A stretch of DNA of 10,827 bases from an uncultured beta proteobacterium (GCA_903933395.1 CAIZKA010000308.1:1-10827), one strand, 5' to 3'; shown: positions 1 through 6,911, counted from the first letter of the stretch. Numbers and translations: made by a program. The notes: generated by a model from the letters alone, not told the origin.

Positions 1-594
1 ATCGCCGGTCTGGCGTTGCCGCAGCCCGGCCAGGGTGCGGGTTTGCGGGCAATGGCCCGCATCCGCGGCTATCTGTCGCAACACCAGTTCGACCCCTTCG
101 CCTCCACGGTCATGGAGACCGTGCTGGTCGGTCGCCATCCCCACCTGGGCCGCTGGGATTGGGAATCGGCCGCCGACCGCCGCATCGCCGAAGCCGCGCT
201 CGACGAGCTTGTCCTCGGCGGCTTCGCCGAACGCGAGGTGCAAACGCTGTCGGGCGGCGAGCGCCAGCGCCTGGCCGTGGCGCAGTTGCTGACCCAGGAG
301 CCCCAGTTGTTCCTGCTCGACGAGCCCTTGACCCATCTCGACCTGTCGCATCAGGTAGCGGTAATGGAAATGTTCGCCCGTCGCGCGAGCAAAGGCGCCG
401 CCATCGTCGCCGTGCTGCACGACCCCGGTTTCGCCGCCCGCTACTGCCGCCAGGCCCTTCTGCTGTTCGGCAATGGCGAATGGCTGGCGGGGCCGGCCGG
501 CGAAGTGATCAACGCGCCAAACCTGACGCGACTCTACGGCCATCCCCTGCGAGAACTTTCAGCCGATGGACACCGCTGGTTCGTTCCCTGCTGA
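1..594 (+). CDS. btuD: ABC transporter ATP-binding protein, BtuD/FhuC type (5' truncated by window)
   Basis: This is the ATPase subunit of an importer for cobalamin or a ferric siderophore, working on the cytoplasmic face of the inner membrane. The frame is open from base 1 and the Walker A part (about 60 residues) lies outside the window. Visible in order: the Q-loop YLSQHQ (Gln at 79-81), the ABC signature LSGGERQR (247-270), Walker B LFLLDEP with catalytic Glu (307-327), the D-loop region THLDL, and the switch His in VAVLHD (418-420). The spacing is normal for the family, whose members are about 250-265 residues. The substrate cannot be fixed from the ATPase alone. The BtuF-like binding protein on the minus strand at 4621-5523 is the reason for preferring cobalamin over iron-siderophore or haem. 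Confidence is high for an ABC ATPase and moderate for the btuD name. Confidence 0.85.
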   Translation: MAGLALPQPGQGAGLRAMARIRGYLSQHQFDPFASTVMETVLVGRHPHLGRWDWESAADRRIAEAALDELVLGGFAEREVQTLSGGERQRLAVAQLLTQEPQLFLLDEPLTHLDLSHQVAVMEMFARRASKGAAIVAVLHDPGFAARYCRQALLLFGNGEWLAGPAGEVINAPNLTRLYGHPLRELSADGHRWFVPC

Positions 595-656
595 CAGCGG
601 TTCGACCAGGCTAGCCAGCACAGGATCGCCGTGTGTCCAAGGCGCCTGCATCAATC

Positions 657-679
657 CCGGTCTGACCATTGGCGACCGG
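657..679 (+). terminator. Hairpin downstream of the ABC ATPase gene, weak terminator candidate
   Basis: The inverted repeat CCGGTC (657-662) / GACCGG (674-679) encloses 11 bases that can themselves pair as CC-ATT-GG. It lies 62 bases after the ATPase stop and before the dksA promoter candidate. No U-tract follows (the next bases are CGAAAACC), so intrinsic termination is doubtful. Its position at the end of a transcription unit is the main support. Confidence 0.25.
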
Positions 680-725
680 CGAAAACCACTATTTTCAGTA
701 CCGGGCCCGCAATTGACAAATTCCC

Positions 726-754
726 CTGACGTCCGCCCCTTCTTTCGATAGAGT
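726..754 (+). promoter_or_regulatory. Candidate sigma-70 promoter of the dksA-like gene
   Basis: CTGACG (726-731) and TAGAGT (749-754) each match the -35 and -10 consensus at 4 of 6 positions and are separated by exactly 17 bases. Transcription would begin near 761, giving a leader of about 43 bases before the ATG at 804. A nearby perfect TTGACA (713-718) has no -10 partner at the right distance. Weak evidence, from pattern only. Confidence 0.35.
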
Positions 755-758
755 AGAG

Positions 759-774
759 ACTGTCGGCCGACGGT
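759..774. promoter_or_regulatory. 16-bp near-perfect palindrome at the predicted dksA start of transcription
   Basis: ACTGTCGGCCGACGGT is self-complementary at all but one pair (T761 against G772). Its core GTCGGCCGAC (762-771) is a perfect 10-bp palindrome. With no loop it is more likely to be a dimeric protein-binding site than an RNA hairpin. It would sit on the +1 position of the candidate promoter, where a repressor would block initiation. The protein that might bind is unknown. Confidence 0.35.
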
Positions 775-803
775 CAATGAACAGACGCACAGGGAAACAA
801 GCG

Positions 804-1226
804 ATGCCCAATACAACCAAATTACTCAGCGAAAAAGCCCTGCTGGCGATGCCCAGCAGTTCCTACATGAACGCTGCGCAGATGCGTTTCTTCCGCGATC
901 TGCTGAACAGGCAGCGCCAGGACCTGCTCGACAACGCGACCATGACCATCGACCACCTGCGTGACGGCGAGGCCGAAGCCGACCCCAATGACCGCGCCAC
1001 CATCGAGGAGGAAAACTCCCTCGAACTGCGCATCCGCGACCGCGAACGCAAGATGCTGCCGCGGGTCGAGGCGGCCTTGAAGCGCATCGACGACGGCCGC
1101 TACGGCTTCTGCGAGGAGACCGGCGAACCGATCGGCCTGCGCCGCCTGCTGGCGCGTCCGACCACGGCGTATTCGATCGAGGCGCAGGAGCGCCACGAGT
1201 CGCGCCAGAGGATCCAGGGGAAATAA
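804..1226 (+). CDS. dksA: DksA/TraR-family RNA polymerase-binding regulator with degenerate zinc finger
   Basis: DksA binds the secondary channel of RNA polymerase and, with ppGpp, adjusts transcription of rRNA, tRNA and biosynthetic genes. The protein has 140 residues (E. coli DksA has 151). The coiled-coil tip carries D60-P-N-D63-R-A65, matching the key D71/D74/A76 of E. coli. The C-terminal finger keeps the exact CxxCx17CxxC spacing but reads C103, T106, S124, A127, so only one of four zinc ligands remains. Such C-T-S-A fingers are known in DksA proteins of beta- and alphaproteobacteria, which fold without zinc. ATG 804 is preferred because AGGGA (791-795) lies 8 bases upstream. The in-frame ATG at 777 would add nine residues but lacks a ribosome binding site and overlaps the palindrome. 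The next gene follows after 33 bases. Confidence 0.9.
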   Translation: MPNTTKLLSEKALLAMPSSSYMNAAQMRFFRDLLNRQRQDLLDNATMTIDHLRDGEAEADPNDRATIEEENSLELRIRDRERKMLPRVEAALKRIDDGRYGFCEETGEPIGLRRLLARPTTAYSIEAQERHESRQRIQGK

Positions 1227-1259
1227 ACCGGCGCGCACTGCCCGGCAACAGGAGAACAC

Positions 1260-1994
1260 ATGGTCGGCCCCGCGGTCCGCAAGCCCAAGACACCCGCAGC
1301 AAAGCATCCGCCTGCAAAGCGGGCGTTGCCGCAGGCCATGCCCGAAGTGGCCGAGTCGGGCCTGGTGGACCAGATGCGCACCATGGCCGGCAGAGTGCTC
1401 GACATGGGTGCCGCCACGGTGGGCGCTGCGAAGACGCTGCACACGGCAAGCGAAGTCGCCAGATCGCTGCGCAAGGGCAAGCCGATGGAAGCCGCAGCCG
1501 ACGTGCTCAAGGCCATCATGCCCGGTTTGTCCGAGCCCGGCGTCTGGACCCGGACCGGCGCGGCGCTGCGCCGCATGCGCAAGGCCGCCGGCCTCACCAT
1601 CACCGAAGTCGGCACGGCGATCAACCTCAAGGATCCGTCGCTGATCGAAGCCTGGGAAAACGGCCGCATCGCGGTTCCCTTCGAACTGGTCCTGCGCCTG
1701 GCAGCCGTGCTCGGGCGCAACGATCCGATCGACTTCGTCATGAAATTCACCCGCGCCTCCAATCCGGACCTGTGGCGCAGCCTCGAAGGGCTCGGCGTCG
1801 GCAAGCTGCTGATCCAGTCGGCGCGCGAACGCGAGTTCGCCAACATCTACCGCGGCGACGACGAAGCGCGCAGCCTGAGCGACGCCGAGTTTGCCGAGGT
1901 ACTGACCTTTACCCGCGCCGCATTCGAAATGGCCATGGCGTTTCGCGGGCGCAAGGCGCAGCAAGCCAAAAGTCGCAAGCCGGTGGCCGGCTGA
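1260..1994 (+). CDS. XRE-type helix-turn-helix protein of unknown target
   Basis: A 244-residue soluble protein, probably DNA-binding. Residues 1-20 are basic and rich in Lys, Pro and Ala. Residues about 35-92 are predicted helical and Ala-rich, without a recognised domain. Residues about 100-160 form a Cro/C1-type helix-turn-helix: LRRMRKAAGLTITEVGTAI, then the family-typical LIEAWENG turn (128-135) and a helix ending in RLAAVLGR. The last 80 residues are helical and end in a basic tail. ATG 1260 has a good AGGAG (1250-1254) five bases upstream. It lies 33 bases after dksA and 17 bases before the GGDEF-EAL gene, so the three may be co-transcribed and it could regulate that group. A single HTH with extra helices on both sides is unlike small phage-type repressors. 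The specific family was not recognised. Confidence 0.75.
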   Translation: MVGPAVRKPKTPAAKHPPAKRALPQAMPEVAESGLVDQMRTMAGRVLDMGAATVGAAKTLHTASEVARSLRKGKPMEAAADVLKAIMPGLSEPGVWTRTGAALRRMRKAAGLTITEVGTAINLKDPSLIEAWENGRIAVPFELVLRLAAVLGRNDPIDFVMKFTRASNPDLWRSLEGLGVGKLLIQSAREREFANIYRGDDEARSLSDAEFAEVLTFTRAAFEMAMAFRGRKAQQAKSRKPVAG

Positions 1995-2011
1995 AGCCTC
2001 CGTGAGGAAAA

Positions 2012-4624
2012 TTGCAAAATGCCTTTCCTGACCGCTTTTCCCGAGTCTTGATGAATCCCGTGCGCAGCATCCGGGGGCTTCTGCTCACCGCCGGGGTGAT
2101 TTTTGCCATCGCGATCTTTGCCGTCACGCTGTTCGTGGTCTCGGCCATTTACGAGCGTTCGGTGCGCGACGATTCCGTGGAAGACGCCACCGAATTTGCC
2201 GAACTGACCTTCAACGCCATGTTCGAGCTGATGAGCACCGGCTGGAATCGCGGGCAGCTGGAAGGCTTTCTCGGCGCAATCAAGAAATCGGTCGATCACA
2301 GTCAGCGGCAGATCGATATCTACCGCGGCCCGAAGGTCAGCCAGTTGTTCGGCGAGATCGCGCAGAAGGCGCCGGACGAGGCGATCCGGCGCGCGTTCAG
2401 CGACGGCAAGCGCCAACGCATCGACGCCGGCACCATGATCCGCGTCGTCTATCCGCTGGCGGCACAGGACATCTGCCTCAAATGCCATGTCAACGCCGCG
2501 GCGGGCGACGTCCTCGGCGTCATCGACGTGCAGCAGGATGTCGCAGCGGCCATCGAATCGCACAAGTCACGCTTCACCTACGCCTTCGCGCCCATCATTC
2601 CCGTGGTGCTGATCGTCACCTTCCTGATGGTCTTCTACATCCGGCGCCGCCTGGAAGCTTCGATAGACAAGCTGGCCACCGACATCAGGGCGGTTAACCG
2701 GATTTCCGACCTGCGCGCGCTCGAGACCCGCCAGATGGACCTGGGCTTTGCCGAATTCGATGCCGTGGCGAGCGAAGTCAGGCAACTCACCGAGCGCATC
2801 CGGACCATCGCCGTCGACAAGGACATGCTCGAGTTCGAAATCCGCCTGCTCGAAAAATTCGTCCTCACCTCGGAAGTCATCAAGGACTGGCGCGACTACG
2901 TCAGCCGCCTGATCCTCGATATCGACAGCGTGGTGCCGGCCCACCTGATGTTCTCGGTGTTCAAAATCGCCGAAGAAGCCTACGACCTGGAGATTTTCTG
3001 GCGCAACACCCCGTCCGACAACACACGGCGGGTTTGCGAATCCAGTCTGCAGCAGGTCCTGCAGCGCGCCGAGTATTTCGAGAGCGGCTGTTCGATCCGT
3101 GTCCGGCACAATGTCGCCGATGCCGCGAGGACCATGCCCGAGCTGGGTGCGCAGGACATCGAATTGCAGATCAAGTCGCTGCTGGTCGGCGCGCCGAAGA
3201 TCGGCGGCATCGTCGGCATCGGCATGCAGCCGCAGTACGAAACCGACCCGATGCGGCTGCTGGTGGTGCAAAGCATCCTCGCCACCCTGCTCAACGTCGT
3301 CGGTTCGGTCAAGGCGATCGGCAAATACACCAAGGACCTCGAGTACTACGCGACGCGCGACCCGCTGACCAACCTTTTCAACCAGCGCGTGTTCTGGGAG
3401 CTGATCGAAAACGAGGTGATCCGGTCCTCGCGCCACGGCAACAAATTCACGCTGCTGGTCATCGATGCCGACAACTTCAAGTCGATCAACGATTCCTACG
3501 GCCATGGCGTCGGCGACGCTTTCCTGCAGTTACTTGTCGGCGGAATCAGGACGGCGATTCGCGACGACGATCTCCTGTCGCGATACGGCGGTGACGAGTT
3601 CGTGGCGATCCTGCCGGAAACCGACATGGCCGCCGCGGAAGCAGTCGCCTGGCGGATCATCGAATCCGTGGGCAAGGTCACCATGGCGGCGCCGGACGGT
3701 GCGCAACTCAGCGGCTCGGTGTCGATCGGCATGGCCACCTATCCCGACCATGCCGCGGCGATGAAGGACCTCTTCCTGTTCGCCGACAACATGATGTATC
3801 GCGCCAAGGCCGAGGGCAAGAATCGCGTCGTGGTGCCTGATGCGCAGGACGTCATCGATGTTTTCCGTACCCTCGGCGAGAAGAGCATGCTGATCCTCAA
3901 CGCCGTTGAAAAGCGCAGCGTGGTGCCCTTCTTCCAGCCCATCATCAATGTCGCTACCGGCGAAGTCGAGGCGATCGAAGTTCTGTCGCGCATCCGCATG
4001 GAGGACGGCAGCTACGTCATCGCCGAAGAGTATGTTGCGATCGCCGAAAAAATGGGCGTGATGCACAAGCTGGATTTCATCCAGCTGGAGAAAGCCCTGG
4101 AAGCGGTCGAACAGACGGGTTACAGCGGCTACCTGTTCATCAACATGTCGCCGCGGGCGCTGGTGCTCAACGATTTCGTGCAGGAAACGCGGCGCATCGC
4201 GAGTCAATTCAAAATCGATCCGACGCGCCTGGTATTCGAGATCACCGAACGCGAAACGATCAAGAACATGGCGCTGCTGGAACGCTTCATCGTCACCTTG
4301 CGCAGCGAGGGTTTCAAGCTGGCGATCGACGATTTCGGCTCGGGCTTCTCATCCTTCCATTACGTCAAGCGCTTCCCGATCGATTTCCTCAAGATCGAGG
4401 GCGACTTCATCATGGGCATGAAGAACAACGAAAAAGACCGCGCCCTGGTGCGCAGCATCGTGGCGCTCTCCAAGGATCTCGGCATCCGCAACGTCGCCGA
4501 GTATGTCGAAGACAAGGCGGTGCTCGATCAGGTTGTTGCCCAGGGAATCGACCTGGCGCAGGGCTTTTACATACACCGGCCGAATATTTCCCTGGCCGAG
4601 GTGATGAAGATCAATCGCCCCTAG
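2012..4624 (+). CDS. Membrane-bound GGDEF-EAL protein with periplasmic c-type haem motif
   Basis: A predicted c-di-GMP synthase/phosphodiesterase of 870 residues in the inner membrane. Order: transmembrane helix about 22-46; periplasmic region about 47-187 with CLKCH at 155-159 (2474-2488), a covalent haem c site; second transmembrane helix about 189-210; charged linker 211-280; an uncharacterised GAF-like region about 280-440; GGDEF domain about 444-605; EAL domain about 630-865. GGDEF (526-530) is intact, with metal ligand D485 and an I-site R517-D-D-D520 five residues before it. The EAL domain keeps E656 (EVLSR), N711, E743/E746 (EITE), D773-D774, K794, E830 and Q850, so hydrolysis is plausible. 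Variants are LKIEGDF for LKID and AEYVED for AEGVE. TTG 2012 follows GAGGA (2004-2008), a short spacing; ATG 2051, lacking a ribosome binding site, is the alternative. The net activity cannot be read from sequence. Confidence 0.93.
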   Translation: MQNAFPDRFSRVLMNPVRSIRGLLLTAGVIFAIAIFAVTLFVVSAIYERSVRDDSVEDATEFAELTFNAMFELMSTGWNRGQLEGFLGAIKKSVDHSQRQIDIYRGPKVSQLFGEIAQKAPDEAIRRAFSDGKRQRIDAGTMIRVVYPLAAQDICLKCHVNAAAGDVLGVIDVQQDVAAAIESHKSRFTYAFAPIIPVVLIVTFLMVFYIRRRLEASIDKLATDIRAVNRISDLRALETRQMDLGFAEFDAVASEVRQLTERIRTIAVDKDMLEFEIRLLEKFVLTSEVIKDWRDYVSRLILDIDSVVPAHLMFSVFKIAEEAYDLEIFWRNTPSDNTRRVCESSLQQVLQRAEYFESGCSIRVRHNVADAARTMPELGAQDIELQIKSLLVGAPKIGGIVGIGMQPQYETDPMRLLVVQSILATLLNVVGSVKAIGKYTKDLEYYATRDPLTNLFNQRVFWELIENEVIRSSRHGNKFTLLVIDADNFKSINDSYGHGVGDAFLQLLVGGIRTAIRDDDLLSRYGGDEFVAILPETDMAAAEAVAWRIIESVGKVTMAAPDGAQLSGSVSIGMATYPDHAAAMKDLFLFADNMMYRAKAEGKNRVVVPDAQDVIDVFRTLGEKSMLILNAVEKRSVVPFFQPIINVATGEVEAIEVLSRIRMEDGSYVIAEEYVAIAEKMGVMHKLDFIQLEKALEAVEQTGYSGYLFINMSPRALVLNDFVQETRRIASQFKIDPTRLVFEITERETIKNMALLERFIVTLRSEGFKLAIDDFGSGFSSFHYVKRFPIDFLKIEGDFIMGMKNNEKDRALVRSIVALSKDLGIRNVAEYVEDKAVLDQVVAQGIDLAQGFYIHRPNISLAEVMKINRP

Positions 4625-5523
4625 GGCGTTCTCGGGGTCGAGGCCTGTTTCGCCCGCTTGGCGCGCGCCGTTTCAAGATGCATGCAGAGCTTTCCGGCAC
4701 CGTCGAGGATGCGCGGCGTGTGACGCTGCAGCAGGTCGGGCGGGACGAAGTACAGGTTGTCCCGCGCCACCGCGGTCAGCGTCGTCCAGCGCCGCCAGTC
4801 GTCCAGCCATTCCGGACGCGATTCGCCCATGCCGCTGGCGACGATCACTTCCGGATCGGCGGCGATGACCGCCTCCACCGTGACGGTCGGCGCCAGGATC
4901 GGCAGTTGCGCGAAAACGTTGCGCCCGCCGCAAAGGCGTATGGCGTCGCTGATGATCTGCTTGCCGTTCACGGTCATCAGGGGTTGCTTCCATATCTGGT
5001 AGAACACGGTCACCGGTGGCCGCCGGCTGTAGCGCGCGACAAGCGCCGCATAGCGCTCGCGAAAGACCTTCGCCGCGGCATTGGCCGTGGTCCCGGTGCC
5101 GGCGAGCAGGCCGATGCGTTCCAGGTCGCCGGCAATATCCTCTATGCGGCCGGGCTCGGACAGATGCACGGTCAGACCCAGCGCACGCAGCCTGGCCACC
5201 GCTGCCGCCGCGTTGCCGCTTTGCCAGCCCATGACCAGATCGGGCTTGAGGGCGACGATGGCTTCAAGGTCGAGCGAATTACCACCCACCCTGGGCAGGG
5301 CCTTGGCCGCCGGCGGATAGTCGCTGTACTCCGCCGTGCCGACCACCCGGTCTCCCGCTCCGGCGGCGAACAGGAGTTCCGTGATGTGCGGCGTCAGGCT
5401 GACGATGCGCCTGGCCGGCGCCGCCAGCCTGATGCTGGCGCCGCTGACGTCGGTGACGACGATTTCGCAACGCGCCGGTAAACAGGCCAGCACGCCGAGC
5501 AGCGACAGGCCTAGCCGCATCAT
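4621..5523 (-). CDS. btuF: Periplasmic cobalamin-binding protein, BtuF-like
   Basis: The soluble vitamin B12-binding component of a BtuCDF importer. The chosen product has 300 residues, with a short N-terminal signal (MMRLGLSLLGVLACLPARC) before the mature sequence; GVLAC could also be a weak lipobox. Family features: RRIVSLTPHITELLFAAGAG, EYSDYPP, LEAIVALKPDLVMGW with the Trp that contacts the corrin in E. coli BtuF, and LCGGRNVF. C198 and C280 match the positions of the E. coli disulfide pair. Tandem ATGs occur at 5523 and 5520; the frame stays open to an ATG at 5637, but that extension is Arg/Gly-rich and has no ribosome binding site. The gene converges on the GGDEF-EAL gene, and both stops lie in the same CTAG (4621-4624). 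No B12-box of a cobalamin riboswitch was found upstream. Other class III metal-chelate binding proteins are the alternative. Confidence 0.85.
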   Translation of the reverse strand: MMRLGLSLLGVLACLPARCEIVVTDVSGASIRLAAPARRIVSLTPHITELLFAAGAGDRVVGTAEYSDYPPAAKALPRVGGNSLDLEAIVALKPDLVMGWQSGNAAAAVARLRALGLTVHLSEPGRIEDIAGDLERIGLLAGTGTTANAAAKVFRERYAALVARYSRRPPVTVFYQIWKQPLMTVNGKQIISDAIRLCGGRNVFAQLPILAPTVTVEAVIAADPEVIVASGMGESRPEWLDDWRRWTTLTAVARDNLYFVPPDLLQRHTPRILDGAGKLCMHLETARAKRAKQASTPRTP

Positions 5524-5696
5524 TCCGCCGCCGTGTCGCCGGCGCCGACTCTTGGCCGCCAGCGCTGCGAAGTGAAATGGCAAAAGCAGGAAGGACAGGA
5601 CGGGCATGGGATAATCGGCCGGCGGAACACGCAGCATTCTAACGACAGTCGAACCGAATCCTCACCGGCCCGCCCCCTTGACCCGATAAAGCTGCG

Positions 5697-6911
5697 ATGC
5701 CAAAAAAAACCCATCTCCGCCCGGCCGACGTTCGCGGCTATAGCCGCCTTGCCATCGACGCCACCCTAGGGCTGACGCGCCTCGTTGAAACCATGCACCA
5801 CAACATCGCGCGTACCCCGGGACCGCTGGGCAAGTACACCCAGGAACCGACCCGCGGCATTACAGGGTTGGTCTATCGCAGCATACAGGGCACGACGCGG
5901 CTGGTCGGCAACGGCATCAATCTGCTGCTGGGCCAACTGCTTCCGCTGCTCGAACAGGAACCCGCCGCGTCGTCCGCCAAGCGCGAAGCGGTGCTGGCCG
6001 CGCTCAACGGCGTGCTGGGCGATCACCTCGCCGCGAGTGGCAACCCCCTGGCCATACCCATGCAGCTGCGCCGCAACGGGCAGCCGCTGGAACTGACAAG
6101 CGCGGGGCTCGAGGCCGGAATTCCCGCGCCGACCGGGAAGATCCTGCTGCTGGCGCACGGGCTTTGCATGAACGACCTGCAGTGGCGACGCAACGGCCAC
6201 GACCATGGCGCGGCGCTGGCCGCTGAAGGCGGCTACACGCCGCTCTATCTGCATTACAACAGCGGAATGCATGTTTCGCAGAACGGCCACGCCTTCGCCG
6301 GCATGCTCGAAACCCTGCTGCAGGCCTGGCCGGTCCCGGTCGAGCAACTGGTGATCGCCGGCCACAGCATGGGCGGGCTGCTGGCGCGCAGCGCCTGCCA
6401 CTACGGCCAACTCGCCGGGCACGGCTGGCTGAAACATCTGCGGCAACTGGTTTTTCTCGGCACCCCCCACCATGGCGCGCCCCTTGAACGCGGCGGCAAC
6501 TGGGTCACGGTCATTCTGGAGGTCAGCCCCTACACCGCCGCGCTGGCCCGCCTGGCGAAGATTCGCAGTGCGGGGATTACCGATCTGCGCCACGGCAGCA
6601 TCCTCGACGACGACTGGAGACACGGCGACCGCTTTGCCCGTACCAGTTTGAAAAAGGGCACAATCGCCCTGCCGCAGGGGGTGCAATGCTTTGCCATGGG
6701 CGTTACCCTGTCAAGGCAGGGGAGCGATCCGCAGAAATCGCTGCTGGGTGATGGCCTGGTACCTTTGCAGAGCGCACTCGGCAGGCAAAAGGACGGCACT
6801 CCCGATCTGGATTTTCCGGATTCTCAACAATGGGCCGGCTACGGCATGAATCACATGGATTTGCTGGATGACGCCAGGGTATATGAACAACTGAGAAAAT
6901 GGCTGTGCTGA
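5697..6911 (+). CDS. Alpha/beta-hydrolase, lipase/esterase type with N-terminal helical extension
   Basis: A predicted serine hydrolase of 404 residues. The first 125 or so residues are mostly helical, with no catalytic motif and no signal peptide. The alpha/beta-hydrolase core begins at ILLLAHGLCMND (oxyanion-hole HG). The nucleophile elbow GHSMGG is at 222-227, so S224 is catalytic. D352 in GDGLVPL and H386 in GMNHMDLL complete a plausible triad. FLGTPHHGAP resembles PGAP1-like and bacterial triacylglycerol lipases. Without a signal peptide it probably acts in the cytoplasm, on stored or membrane-derived esters; the true substrate is unknown. No Shine-Dalgarno precedes ATG 5697, but GATAAA lies seven bases upstream, so a leaderless message is possible. 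It is divergent from btuF (173 bases) and 76 bases before fadD, which suggests supply of free fatty acid to FadD. Confidence 0.85.
   Translation: MPKKTHLRPADVRGYSRLAIDATLGLTRLVETMHHNIARTPGPLGKYTQEPTRGITGLVYRSIQGTTRLVGNGINLLLGQLLPLLEQEPAASSAKREAVLAALNGVLGDHLAASGNPLAIPMQLRRNGQPLELTSAGLEAGIPAPTGKILLLAHGLCMNDLQWRRNGHDHGAALAAEGGYTPLYLHYNSGMHVSQNGHAFAGMLETLLQAWPVPVEQLVIAGHSMGGLLARSACHYGQLAGHGWLKHLRQLVFLGTPHHGAPLERGGNWVTVILEVSPYTAALARLAKIRSAGITDLRHGSILDDDWRHGDRFARTSLKKGTIALPQGVQCFAMGVTLSRQGSDPQKSLLGDGLVPLQSALGRQKDGTPDLDFPDSQQWAGYGMNHMDLLDDARVYEQLRKWLC

Noticed and set aside
713..718. Perfect TTGACA as -35 of dksA
   Set aside because: No acceptable -10 lies 16-18 bases downstream (CCCCTT region); the nearest TA-rich box is 26 or more bases away.
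777..803. Upstream ATG 777 as start of dksA
   Set aside because: No ribosome binding site and it adds an unusual nine-residue tail; ATG 804 has AGGGA at proper spacing.
822..1964. 380-codon open frame on the minus strand across dksA and the HTH gene
   Set aside because: Antisense shadow of two well-supported + strand genes in high-GC DNA; its translation is rich in His, Arg and Gly with no recognisable domain.
2567..3505. 312-codon minus-strand open frame inside the GGDEF-EAL gene
   Set aside because: Antisense shadow; the + strand has unambiguous domains throughout.
4678..5481. 267-codon + strand open frame opposite btuF
   Set aside because: Arg/Gly/His-rich translation with no domain, while the minus strand matches BtuF along its length.
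5636..5641. TAGAAT on the minus strand as -10 of btuF
   Set aside because: Good -10 match, but no -35 at 16-18 bases, so it is not listed as a promoter.
5524..5696. Cobalamin riboswitch in the leader of btuF
   Set aside because: The 173-base space is short for the full aptamer, and I find no B12-box-like sequence on the minus strand.
5766..6686. 306-codon minus-strand open frame inside the hydrolase gene
   Set aside because: Antisense shadow; the + strand shows the complete catalytic triad.
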